DNA of 64,000 nt from Panulirus ornatus (Eukaryota > Arthropoda > Malacostraca > Decapoda > Palinuridae), in assembly GCF_036320965.1 (NCBI RefSeq), contig NC_092287.1, forward strand, positions 6,179,797 through 6,243,796, given 5' to 3'. How positions within the stretch are numbered: position 1 is the first letter of the stretch; every line of letters starts with the position of its first letter. Position numbers and translations under genes: made by a program. Of this stretch, positions 1 through 14,000 are shown piece by piece. The notes under the pieces were generated by a model, which did not search any database, had not been told where the DNA came from, and saw only the letters and a list, made by a program, of their open reading frames with translations.

Positions 1-51
1 ATTCTGTTTAGATTTTGAATTATTCTTCTGTGATTACAAGTTGGTGACCAG

Positions 52-107
52 AACATGGATCTGACAACACCACACCAGAGCCTTTGCCTACATTTGGATT
101 GTCCAGG
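52..107 (+). CDS. Exon a (first exon in window) of the unknown Ser/Pro/His-rich gene
   Basis: The acceptor is most simply ACCAG at 47-51; an alternative AAG at 38-40 would start the exon at 41, also in an open frame. The exon encodes NMDLTTPHQSLCLHLDCP plus two bases and ends at GG|GTATGT (donor at 108), so the following intron is phase 2. Phase 2 matches the next exon. The ATG at 55 need not be the start codon, because the frame stays open upstream in the alternative reading. Confidence 0.55.
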
Positions 108-3100
108 GTATGTCTGCCTGATATTTTTATTTTATTCATTGATTTATTATTTATTTTTGAAAGCATTCATGGCAAGGGCAAAAACATTCCCAGGATATGA
201 CCACTTCAGAAGTGATGAACATAAGGAAAAGAATACTAAAATTGATTTGATATCCTCAGGTGTAGTGTAGACCTGACTTATAGGAAGAGGGAAAGATGAA
301 ATATAGAAGAGCATTCTACTCTTTCATCATTTGAGAAAATAAAGAATTATCCTTATAGTCATTCATTATGTGGCAATTCTTTCAGAAACGATGGAAAGCA
401 GCAACCACGTGCATGCTGCAGGTCTAGGTCATTGTGGCTAGGACACATGCAGACAATGCAAGAGAGCAGTGGCTAAAATGATCCCAGTTGTGTGGAGAAG
501 GCAGCAGTGTTCCAGTAGGGGAAAGGGATGGTTGAAGAGAGGGGAGTTAATAATATGATTTTGTATTCCACTCTGGCTGAAAGAGAATTCGAATAAGAGC
601 CAATGTAGTTATACAAGAAATACGCCATCTAGAGTGAGTGAGACCTTGATATGGAATAGCTACTTAGAAGAAAAATAATTTTGACATTTTGTCAGTTTCA
701 CATCAGATAATGTAGCACTCATCCAGGGTCTTTGCAAGGAAGAATTGCTGCTTTTATAAAAGAGCTTGTTTACTTATTCACACTGCTGTGAAGAGAGCTT
801 CAAGGGAGTTGGCTCTCAGTGTGGTGGATATGTTCATCACCAACTTTTGCCTCTTTGCGAATACAAACAAAAGGAAGGCTATAAAGTGTGGAATTCAGAA
901 GTTGTATGATGTTGATGTCAGAAAGATACTTAAACTCTACTCCATGTAATGGTTTTCTCTCAACATGTTGAAGGTTTGAAATAAAATGAATTAAACTAAA
1001 ACCTGTCAACAAGGAAGATACAGAGTTATTAAGTCTTCAAGAATAGTGAAACATACTGGAAATATTTTAGACAAATGATGTCACAGCCAGGAAGCTAGGA
1101 TGACTTTACAGTATACTGCGTGAAATGAGAAACATGCATGAAAAACAATAGAAATATATAAGAAATAATTGACATGATTGAAATTGGTCCCAGATGAACC
1201 ACGAATAAATGATTATGTAATGCAGGTGGAATCTGAGAGGAATAGTCTCATTCATCAAGGAAGATGTGCTGTTAACTCTTCACAGTAGTCATGCCATCAT
1301 GGCAAAATTTCATTGTATGTACTTGTAGATAGGTACTCTGCCAAAGTGTTGACTGCTTGATATAAGAGGGGGATCTTCTAACGGCATTCTTTGCCAGTGA
1401 AGCCATCTTTGCAGCTAGAAAGTGTAAAAATGCAGTCGTGCAAGCAAGTTGAGAACAAATGTGTCACACCATCAGTCAGCTCTATCAGTCATTTACAAGG
1501 AAACCTATTAGGAAAAGTCAAACCAATAAGAAATCAGTTGCACTGTATGCCTTAGTCACCCAGTGAAAACTGCCTCACCCTCAGTAGCAGTATGAAGAAA
1601 ATTGTTTGATTGGGGTGCTTTCATCTTCAGTCAGAGTAAGTTAACGAAGAGACAGGGAAAGGTGATAGAAGCAGCAATGGTAAAGAATGTAAAACAACTT
1701 CATAATTATGGTCAGAGTCCAAGAATGCTCACACTTCCTGACAGATCTACTGTTATAAGGGTTTGCTCTTTTTTTAACCATTTCATTGATAAAGTTTATG
1801 CAGTTAGTTGTCTCATCTGTGAAAGACATTGAAATTAATTTTTTTTTTATTTTTTGCCACACAGAATACCTTATATATTATTGATGGCAGTATCCCAAAT
1901 AAGTAGTGTTTTTGCCTCTATATTATTGTAGGAGTGTATAGGAGGGTCTGACAGGGTGCACTGTGTACCCTGGTTGGTAACATGGATCCTCCATATTTAT
2001 GTAAGTACATGATATTATGATTGTCTTTTTTTAGGAGGTATTATGCGATGTACAAGTACCTCTCAATTTACACATGATTTACACAACTTTAGAATAGTGC
2101 AGGCAGTCCACTTACATCTTTCTTTGATTTACAAAGGCTTAAGTTTGGAACAATACAATCATCATTGAGCTGGCAGTGTGGTGGTGTGGCATTGCCAGTG
2201 CTGTGCAAAAGCTTGTGTATGCATGACAACAGTCTATATTCACAGAGTGCTACAGTATTTTGTGTTGCATTATACTGTATATTGCATCATGCCACCAAAG
2301 CATTTTCTCATAGACTATTTGTGATAGTTCAGAGAAGATCAAGGATAGTGCCAAGAGTGGAATATTAATTAGTGTTTCTAAGACCTCATGTTCCCAAAGT
2401 TCATTTATTGAGGGAATGGAATGTTGAGCACATGGACTGAACACTATACTCATGATTGTAATTTAGACAGAGGCCCGGAATATATTTAATGACTTGGAGG
2501 CAGTGGCCAGAAAGCCCAAAACTTGCTGTTTTGTGACATTTGATCCCAAAGGAATAAGCTAAGATAGCCATATTACAAATTTGATATATGCTTTGTGTGT
2601 GACGTACAAAAAGACATCTGTATGCCAAAATCCAAGGCTGAAGTATGGCCAAGTGATGTCGGGGTCAGTATCCTTAGTAACCCTTAAACCTTATAGATAA
2701 AGAGAAACAGCTCAGATTAATTTATCCTGTGTATGTGATGTTTTACCTCAGTTGACTGAGGTTGAAAGGAACAAAGGCTCAAAATTTGCATATATGGGTT
2801 TGACCTTTGACCCTATAAAATACTCCAAAAGCTGTATATAAAAGAAATGAAAAATTGATTGAGACATATTGAACTAAGGTATACATTTCCACCATATTTT
2901 CAAGTTAGCTTTAAAATGAGCAAACAGCAAAAACAATGTGTCCTCCACCATAGAGAGAGATGAATTGAATTTTAGAATCATGCCTTGCTTTTTTTTTTTT
3001 GCTTTTTTTAAGTAGTACATGGCCCATAGCCTTACTCTCTTGTATTGCATATATATTCAGGTAGGATTTGTATTTCGTATAGGTAGATAGATAGTGCTCT

Positions 3101-6100
3101 TGTTCTAATTTTTCCCTGGTTTACAGGCGTCCTGCTAAAGGCCGCAAAGCTTCTCATACTCCAGCAGCTGAGAGATCATCTTGCCGATACCTTTTTTCTC
3201 AAGAAAGTAGTCTGTCATTACCTGCAGGGTCCGCAAGTACTACAGGTATAGGTAATTTTTTTTCCCCTTTTTCTTTCACTTATGGACAATCCTATGAGCA
3301 TCTAAGAATGCACCTACTCATTGTGGGTTCAAACACCAGTTTGACCCCTACACTGGGGCAATTCCAATAGAAATAACATCCTTTGACCACATTGAAATGT
3401 GTGGGATCATATGGTACAAACATAAGGCATGTGCTAATCTTGGGAGGCACTTGTTGTGTAAAGTAGTAAACTGATACTGCTTTGTGTGCTACCATTAGTT
3501 ATCAGTATCGAATAGATTGACATAATTGTCTTTTATTAGAGAAGGATTTTCATTCATTAGTCTGATTTTTCCATGGGAAATTAAACTCTCAATGTAAGAC
3601 TGTGTTAGATATGTTTGTTTTTTTTTTGTTACCAGTTTTTTTTTATTATTTTATCTTTTACTTATTCATATCTATAGATCAGAAAGTTGGAGGTCCCATG
3701 CAAGACAGTAAACATGGGCATCATACCCACAGTCTGAAACTCCAGCCAGGAATAATTGACTTCTCAGAATGTACTCCCTCTTTATCCTTAAAAAGGAAGG
3801 ATCTTGAAAAGAAATTTCATCAGTTTTCGGAAAGTGAACCAATACTTTCCCAAGGAGAAGAAAAGCTTATTCAGAACATTGGTCTTGCCTGCATGCTTGA
3901 GAGGAGCTCATTAAGCACACCAGAAGCAGAACTACCTACTCCTATTGGATCCCCAGATTCAGAGTCGTCAGTTTGTAGCGACTGTGAAGCATGTTTGTCT
4001 TTATCTGGGTCTACTCTGTCATCTCCCATACTTTCTCAAGTAAAGGTAAGAAGTTTGACAAGGTTTGGTAGTAGTGTTCCATCCACTTTTATGTCCACTC
4101 CCAGATCCATAATTCGCTCCACTTCCTCTAGGTCCCCCTCATTCAAACACACTCAGACTGTTCTTTCTCATTCCTTTGCTACACCTCAATACCTTACTTT
4201 TGTTTAATTTAATCTCAGTGTTTTCTTGTCACACACTTGGAATCTACCACCAAAGCCATATCATGTACAAAGTTTACTTCCCATTTTTCCCCACTCTTAG
4301 CATATCGTACTCTTGTCCCTCACTTTAAGACCTTTTCATTTACCTCCCTCACCACCCTGTACATGAAGAGATTAAACAACCACAACATTATATATTCTTG
4401 TTGCAGACCCTCTTTCACAGAATACCACTCACCCCTTTTATTTCGTACTCACACTCACGCCTTACTCTCTGGGTAAAAACTCCAGTGCATTTCTTAACTT
4501 TCTGTTTACCCCATATATTCATAGCACCTTTCAGTAGGCCTGACTTTCAACTCTACTGTACAATTTTAATGAAAACATAAATGCCAAATACAAAAATATT
4601 TTATCTTTTTCTTTTTCTTTCATACTATTCGCCATTCCCCACATTAGCGAGGTAGCGTTAAGAACAGAGGACTGGGCCTTTGAGGGAATATCCTCACCTG
4701 GCCCCATTCTCTGTGTGGAAAGAGAGAGAAGGTTATTTCGGAGTAAAAATGAGTATGTTTGAAGGATTCATATTTTCAACAATATTATATGGTTACGAGG
4801 CATGGGCCATAGATAGGGCTGTAAGGAGGAGGGTTGATGTGTCGGAAAGGAAGTGTTTGAGGACAAATATGTGGTGTGAGGTGATTTGATCGAGTAAGTA
4901 ATGAAGGGTAAGAGAGATGTGTGGTGATAAAAAGAGTGTGGTTGAGAGAGTAGAAGAGGGTGTGCTGAAATGGTTTGGACATATGGAGAGAATGTGTAAG
5001 GAAAGGTTAATAAAGAGGATATATGTGTCAGAGGTGGAGGGAATAAGGAGAAGGCTTCTGGAGACCAAATTAGAGGTGAAAGGATGGAGTGAAAAACATT
5101 TTGAGTAATCAGGGCCTGAACATGCATATTTATCTGTTGTGTTTGGTTGCCGTTTCCTGCATTAGGGAGGTAGTGCCAGAAACAGATGAAGAAAGACCCA
5201 TCAACTCGCATACACATATTTACCCAGGAGAAATACCATTGAACCTTATACAATTAAGTTCACAAAGAATTGTAACATTGATAGTAGTAAAGGTCTACAC
5301 AAGCTGGATAGCTTTGTCATAGGCAAAATTGTAAAGTTTCCTTTTCTGTCCACATAATAAAATTGTATTACAGACATGAAGCTAGACCTGAACACCACCA
5401 TCCGGTAACACTTTTTTACTAGTGGCATGTTAGCTGTGTCTCTTCCTTGTATATCAACTGACTGTTCTATGTCTTTTATCTGATTCTTGTATCTCCCTAA
5501 CGATGAGGACATTACACAAAAGAGTACTTGTACTTTTGCTGAGAATAAGTATGCAGACCCAGTTATTAGCTCATTATAATGACATACATGAAAGTTCAAT
5601 CCGAGGAAGAAGAATGGTTACTTTTTTAGTTTGGAAAACTGTTTGACTAAGTAAACCATATAACATAAGGGATAAAATGTGGAGATGGATTAAAGGGTTT
5701 CTAACTGACAGAAAATTCAAAAAGATTGCAAATAGAACCATGTCTGAGGAGGATACCCTTTCGGGTACCACAAGGAACAAAATTAGCCTCAATGCTCTTT
5801 GTTACAATGATAGACAGCAAAAGTGAAGTAATGAAGAACGTATTAAGCTTTGCTGATGATACCAGAATATGATTAGTCTCCACACACAAACTGCGGGAAG
5901 CAGCAACCAAACACATGCCACAGGTACAAACCTTGCAGGTTGGGACATGTACAAACAGGTCATGAGAACAATGACCAAAATAGTTGTTCATGATGTCATC
6001 TGCATTGCAGTTCCTGATTGACTGAATAGAGGTCTGAAATGAGTGAACTAGCACTTTCTAGTTGAGAGGATTGTGACGGATGGGGAAATTCAGTATTTCC

Positions 6101-9100
6101 CACCATATAGTCATAGGGTTAGAAGTACCTAGCCCTGATATTCGAAGAGAATATTTCATACTTTCCAGACACCACCATAGGAGAAGTTTTCAAATCTCGA
6201 AACCTGCATTTTGTGGTGTTTTATTGTTACTACATTCATTTAAGTACAGCAGCAGTGCAAAATAGTAATTTAATCATACCAAAAAGTCAATTTATTGCCG
6301 AGACACAAAAGTAGGGAATCATTAGATTCAGTGTAATATTAAAGGAACTTTATTGTCCTGGTAAATGAATTGGTTTATAAATTTATGTATTGTGATATAC
6401 TGAAATTTTGGTAAATGGGCTGCTGTTATGCTAGGGATTAGTGTAGATTACTCACATTAATTATAAAGTATGTACATTTTAAAACTACAGGGGCATAAGC
6501 GATGAACTTCTTGAGAATTAACCTATATGGACTAATTTTTTCTGTACATTTTCAGCTCATGAGTCAGACTATAGAATCAAGTGCATCTGATGAAGAATGT
6601 GAGAAGGTAGCTGTTGTTGAGACAGTTGTTGACCCTCCAGGATCTCCAGCTGTTGACATCAATGACAATATTGATCATGGCTCAGAGCATCAACTTCAGT
6701 TGAAGATGTCACCAGATATGAGAGAACTCACTTCGGATACAGTCACTGATACAAGACCTTCAGAAGTGAAATCTGGATCTCTTTTGCTTGATGTTGCACT
6801 AATAAGAGCTGAGGAGGTAGCTGATACTGTTATGAGTTGTTTAATGTCATGGCTCGAGGGTGACTCCATTCATTGCATATGAGAGTCTATGGCAGAATCC
6901 TTTTTGCAAGGTATAAGTAGCTAAGAGTTATCCTTGTTTCAAGTAAAGCATTACTTTAAGTTTAGTCATGGGATGATAACAGTAAAGATTACAAGTTTAT
7001 TGTGGGAGTTACATAAAAAGTAGAATGTCTCATTGTATGAAGAAACTAATTGTGTCATTAAACTTTACACATTTGCTGGAGAGATTCCTACAGTGTGTTT
7101 TCATCTAAGCAGTCCCAAGGACTATTGCTCAACTGTTAAATGTGGAATTATCTATTGCTATGGTACAAAGTGAGAATTTTACATGTGTGGAGCTCCATTC
7201 TAACTTTCTTTACCATAAAGTAACTTTTGAAACTCTTGTATGCTTGCTGGTATTAAAAGTTTCATCACTTTCTGGTAGTTTGTTCCAAATAGCCACATCC
7301 CTTATAGTGGTAAGATAATTCTTTACCTCCTTGATGATGTTTCTTACTTAGCTGCTCAATATGACCTTTGCATATTGTTAAAAAAATTCTCAATATTTTC
7401 CAACTTATCAGGAACTTGAAGTTGTACTCATGTCACCACAAACACTTCTCTTCTTTATTAGGACTCATGTGTGTAAACCAGGGTTTGCTTTAAAGATTTG
7501 TGGAAAATACTTTGAAAAAGAGAGGGATTTAGATGTGGCATTTATGGATCTGCAGAAAGCATGTGACGGGTTTATAGAGATGCTGTTTGGAAGTTGTTAA
7601 TGAATTTATAGTCTGGAAAGAAAACTGTTGAATGCAGAAAGGAGCTTTTATTGAGAGAGTAAGACATGAGCAAAATGGAGGGAAGGAGCATTAGCGTTTC
7701 TAGGCTAAAATGGTTCTATGTCATGGGTGTTTAATGTTGCCCTGGCTCTGAAATCTGTTCGTTTGCTAGGATGGTGTGAAAGGTAAATGTAATGGTGGTA
7801 GAGAGATGGATGAGTTTATGGCAGGGGCATCTAAGTTTCCTTTAGAAGTGAGCCACATCATGAGAGATCCATATGTGTTTAGGCTGCATTAATTTTTTAT
7901 TGATAACAATGGTGAGGTACAGCCTGTTTTGCTGTTTGAAAATATGGATTTTTGTGCAATAATAGAAAAGCAGTCCAGAAAATGGCTTAATCAACTTTAA
8001 TCATACAAAAGTGCACTTTTATAGGCTGAGTGCTGATCACTTGATAAATTTTCATGCAGTCAAAACTGTAAAATCCATTTTCCTAATTTAGCTTTAAAGT
8101 TTTTTACCACTTTCTTTAATAACACTGTAGTATAATTTGTCAAATGTTGTAGCAAAATCTAGAAAAAAGTGTTCAATGTCTTTCCTTGCAATAATGTTTT
8201 ATAGATTTCATTGTGTAAACAAGATGAAAGAATGGAGTATAAGAGACATCGTGACCTGAACATTCAGGAGTTTGAGAAATTTGCATGGAATAGCTTGAAA
8301 TAGAGTGATTTGATATGAACCATTGTATGTGAAGTAGTCAAAGGATCTATGAAATGGTCTCTGAGGATTATCTGTGGGTAGTAGGGTTCTGATGTCAATT
8401 TATTATTGTCTATGGAGATTGTTTGTGAGCAAATGAGGCCATTGTTTGTTTGTTCCACAAAGGTGGGAAATACAAAAAAATGTCTTTACAGGGACTGCAT
8501 CGTGAAATTATCCCTTATGCAAGAAAAGGCAGTTCATCCAGTGATCAGACTGCCAAGGTTGCAAGACCCGAGGTCAATCTAACCATCTCCAGTATTGGCA
8601 GCACATCAAGCGGTTGGACTGCTATTAGTGGAATTAGTCCTCTTCCAGCTAGTGATCCAACACATCTTCATCATCGTCATAAACATCGGCATCATCACCA
8701 CCACCATCACCATCATCGTGGAAAGCATCATCACCACAGTGGTCATCACAGTCACACTCACAGTCTTTCTAGAAGTGGTGACATTCTGCTGACAAGTACA
8801 CCAGTACATAAGAATTTAGTCTCAGAAAGGGTAGTAAGTTTAGATTTGTTTTATTCCGTATATGTTAGATCTTAGAGTTCTTAAAAGAACATTGTTTTAA
8901 TTTCAGTCTTTGCATCTAATGTTTTTTAATTTTTAACTTTTCACCTGTAACACTTTAACACCTTTCCTGTATTCAGTATGATGTTTTCTCCCTTTGGATA
9001 TTCACTAATTTTATTATTATTTCTTTTTATTATACCTAGTTGCTGTCTCCCACATTAGCAAGGTAGCGCAAGGAAACAGATGAAAGAATGGCCCAACCCA

Positions 9101-11063
9101 CCCACATACACATGTATATACATAAACGCCCTCACATGCACATATACATACCTATACATTTCAACGTATACATACACAGACATATATACACATGTACATA
9201 TTCATACTTGCTGCCTTCATCCATTCTCGTCGCCACCCCACCACACATGAAATGGCACCCCCTTCCCAGTGTGCGTGGCGAGGTAGCGCTAGGAAAAGAC
9301 GACAAAGGCCACATTCGTTCACACTCAGTCTCTAGCTGTCATGTGTAATTATTATTATTATTATATTTAATCTTTATACTTTTATGACAGCTAGAGACTG
9401 AGTGTGAACGAATGAGGCCTTTGTTGTCTTTTCCTAGCGCTACCCCGCACACATGAGGGGGGAGGGGGATGGTATTCCATGTGTGGCGAGGTGGCAATGG
9501 GAATGAATAAAGGCAGACAGTGTGAATTGTGTGCATGGGTATATATGTATGTGTCTATGTGTGTATATATATGTGTACATTGAGATGTATAGGTATGTAT
9601 ATTTGCGTGTGTGGACGTGTGTGTATATACATGTGTATGGGGTGGGTTGGGCCATTTCTTTCGTCTGTTTCCTTGCGCTACCTTGCAAACGTGGGAGACA
9701 GCGGCAAAGCAAGATAAATATAAATAAATATTTTTATTATACTTAATTATTATAATTGTTTTTCTTTAATAATTGTTTATGGATTTTGCTTTTATCATAG
9801 CAGATATAGCCATCTATGTTTTTCAGAATGTGTCATCTGTAACATCCACTCTCGATTCAGAGTTTTCTGCAATGCTATTTCCCAAGGAGTCACGTTTTGT
9901 CATGTCATCGGAGCTGCAGTTTAGCAGTTCTTTCATTCAGTCTCAGTAAGTCTCACTCTCTCTCTCTCTCTCTCTCTCCCTATATTTTTTTCTCAAAAAA
10001 AAATTCTCCCCAAAGTTTGATAATACTCGCTCATCGTGAGGAACAGGAAAGGAAAAATGGAATGAAGGCCTTGGGGTATCAGGGCCTGAATATTCATGAG
10101 AGCCAATGGTATGCTTTAAATGGAACAAATTTAAGCACTTTGGTATACAGCAAGGGCAGCTTGTCAATTGGCAGAACCAGGGCATGTGAACAGGTTAGGT
10201 TAAACCATGGAGTAATCCGTAGGGGATTAGTTGAGAATTGTATTTTCCGGTTTTGGTACGTTAGATTTGAGTTAGAGATTAGGTTGTAAATGAGGCAGTT
10301 GTTCATTTGTTCTTTACTTAACCTTCAAAAATGAGGAAAGCAGTTAAGATGAAAAAAATGTGGACGAATGACAGACACATATGCATTTGACTATCACTAA
10401 TCATTTGTTTTATTAGAGTGAAAGTAGATGGTGACTGAATTATTTAAATGTAGACTACAGCAGGACCTAGATTCATCATATAAAGTTTGATGCTGGGGCT
10501 TTTAATGCTGGAAGGAGTATAAGTGTTCGTAATTGTAAAAAGATATGCAGGGCTATGAATTTTCCGAACAGCTTTGAAAGTTGGGAAGCGGGAAAGATCA
10601 CTTACTACAGGTAGATATTATGAGAATTCATCAAAAGTCTCCCAATTTCTTGTTCTCTCATTTTGTATAGTTTTTTTTCTTTTTTTTGTAAATGTGTTGC
10701 TGTTTATTTTAGTGTGTCATATTTTTCTAGGGTTTCAGTTTCTGAGGCAGAAGCACCAGGAAATCAAGAGGGAACATCTCCATGTTTAGGGTCAGATAGC
10801 AATAAGGAAAATATTGAACCATATGGTGTGCATAGCTCGCAAGAGACCCACTTCAAATTGATGCAGAATTCTAATGATATGAAGAAAGTCACAACAGATG
10901 CAGATACCAGCAGTAACGTAGAGCAGATTTGTCAATCCAGTAAGGCATTTAAATAGATTTGTGTTTTACATGAATATTTGATGATAAGGCATAATTTAAT
11001 TAAAAGAAATTGTCTTTGATATTCCATACACTAGTGTAAGATGTTATACCAAACATCAAACAA

Positions 11064-11099
<36 letters not shown>

Positions 11100-14000
11100 T
11101 GTTAAGTCATCAATAATACCATGAAACATTGAAAATGTATCAGAAATTTATAACTCCAACTAGGAGGCTAGGATGATTATTCAGTGTATTGCCAGAAGAA
11201 TTAAAAAACATGCATTGAATAGCTTCAGAAACATGTAAAATTTGACATGTGGTTGAAATCCCAGTTAGATCAAGAGTTGATTATGTATGCAGTGGCATCT
11301 GAGAAGAGCACTTTTTGCTTGCTATGCCATTTTGGCTAAATATTGTCATATATACTCTTTCTTTCTCAAAAGCAGCAATAGCAAAACCAGTGTTGATGTT
11401 GTTGTGACAATGTTTGAAAGAAAGCCAAATTGCAGAGATTCACATATGTTGGCACATGTAGCTCTTTGCACTTGCCCTGCCTTTTGGGAAAAATGTTAGG
11501 AGCAATAGATAGAAGTAGTATGTAGGAACATTAGACAGGGGCCCTAGGTAGTAGTAGATAGGAGCATTAGGTATATGTAGAAGTTTGTAACATTAGGCAG
11601 GAATATTAGGTAGACACATTAGGTAGAAGTATTTGGTAGGAACCTTAGATAGAAGCCTCTGAAAGCACTGCGCTAGAGTTGCTCTCTGCCGGTGGCATGT
11701 TAAGGGGGAGGCACTAAAGGCTAAGAAGCGGCACAGGAGTTCGACCATTGTGGAGTTTCTTTTTGCCATGGCCACCCCTTTGAGGGAGTTGTCTAAAGGA
11801 GCAGGCACTAGAGATATTGATCAATAGATAGATAACACGATATAACATGGTGTAAATGGACATAACCAGGCATATAGAGAAGCCATGGGAAACCATGCAA
11901 AGGTCTGTATGGCTTAGTTGTGGATAAGGGGCTATGGTTTTGGTTCATTACACATGACAGGTAGAGAATGGACGTGGGCAAGTCAGGCCTTTCCTTTGTC
12001 TGTTCCCAGCACTATCCTGCTAATGCAGGAAACAGTGAGCAGTTATGGGAAAAAACATCAGTACCTAAAGGAGAATCTTGGCTAATACCCATATAATATA
12101 GATAAGTTTACATGACTTCAAATATAATAAAAGAATCATTAAAACATGACTTCAAATATAATAAAAGAATTATTAAAGCATATGCATTAAACCATCCACT
12201 CAAGAATAGCTATGCAAACAAAGGCCAACATGGATTTGTAACCAGGAAAAAGGATCCAAACCCAATTTTTTGCTCATAATGATGACATTTATGAAACTAT
12301 AATCCAAGGAAAGTGAAAGGACATTGTTTTTTTTTTTGCAAAAGCATTTAACCCAAGAAACCAAAGAATTTTTCATGAGAAAGTATCTAAAGAAAGCATT
12401 AATGGTGAGATTGAAAAATGTATTAAAAGTTTCTAATTGACAGCAAAGTAAAGGAAAGCATAGTAAGGAATTTTGCTGATGACACCAGAGTAAGCAAAGT
12501 GATTAGATCAGAAACTGATTAAAAGGAGATGCAAAAAAAAGTGATTGGATCAGAAACTGATTAAAAGGAGATGCAAAAAGACAGATACAAATGGGTCTGA
12601 AGTGAACCTGATGGGATTTAAAGAAGATAAGTCTGAGCTAATAAGTTATGGAACAAGGAAAGATACATTGATGATACCGTGCAAAGGCCCATCAGAGATC
12701 ATCATAAATGAGAAATTAAACCTGAGAAAGCATATGAAGAAGATAACACCATTAAATGATGAATGGTATGATTCAAAGAACTTTCTCTACAAGAGTTGGA
12801 AACCTATTGAGAGAATATGTAATGTATATAAAGGAAACAAAATTGAATACTCTTGTGTGTATAGTCACTAATGAAACAAATTAGAGAAGAGGTAAGGTGA
12901 TGCATCACGGTCAGGAACGCTAACCTGAACATGTTTGCAAATAATTCAGAGGTCATATGGGAAGTCAAAAGCTAAAATTATGGCATTAACTTGCAGGGGG
13001 AACCTAAAATGTTGGTGAAATTCAGTCTGAGGAATTGTAAAATAATGAGGATGGGACAAATTGAAAGGAGGCTTCAATATGATTATCTAGGAGGAAATGA
13101 GCTTCAGGATTCTGTGTGTGAGAAGGACTTGGTAATTGACATCATCCTTAACCTGTCACCAGAGTCCCACAATAGGAGAATAGTAGTTTTGGAGACGAAG
13201 TGTCTGCTGACTTGATCATCCTCATTTTTTACCCCAAATCATAGTGACTTAGTCATTGTTCCAGTGGAGCAGTTTCCTCCAGAAACAACGATTTAGAATT
13301 TCCTTTCTCTCCCACCATGGTTCATTTATTCCCAACAATCATCTCATATTTTTTGCTTATCTCGCATTGACTCACAGCCATGTTGATATTACACATCCCA
13401 TGAACTCTGCAGATACTTCTATCGCTCTATGTATCTATATCTGATGCTTGTTCCCTTCTGGAACTCCTTCAAGGGGATGGCCTTGGCAATAGAGTCTGTA
13501 ACTATTGAACTCCAGTGCCACTTTTTAGCCTTCAGTGCGTCACCTTGAACAGGCCACAGGCAGAGGGCAAGTTTAGAGCAGATATATCTTCCCACTCATG
13601 TATATCATTGTTTATTCCCACATGTATTACTAGACTCTGCCTGCTTAAGGTTACCCCACAAGTGAAACATCACCTTTGCTAAGGCTTTACCACTAGGAGA
13701 ACAATCTCATCAAAGAACATCTCACCCATAAGGAGTTAACATTTCCCTGCTGTTGGAAGTAATGCAGCCAGGGACTGCAAGAGCCTTTAGAACGAGGTCA
13801 TAGAAATTGGTCCTAGGGTAATCTATAAACCAAAATGATTAAAGATAATCCCTGATATTTGTCATATTCACCATTAATAAAAGCTTGTAATTACATTAAG
13901 GAGTCAGCCATGTATACATAGAATCAGAGCTTACCAAAGTTATTTTCTGATTTGTCATTTTATTTACTGAAAGCCATAGTTACTGCAGATGATGTGGAGG

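Noticed and set aside
55..270. ATG at 55 as a translation start of a 71-codon protein
   Set aside because: The coding part ends at a GTATGT donor at 108 in the right phase for the next exon; the rest is intron read-through.
6905..6915. Good-looking donor CAAG|GTATAAGT as the end of exon d
   Set aside because: An in-frame TGA at 6,880-6,882 lies before it, and the next exon needs phase 0.
8606..8809. Methionine/valine-rich antisense frame
   Set aside because: Shadow of the CAT/CAC polyhistidine codons of exon e.
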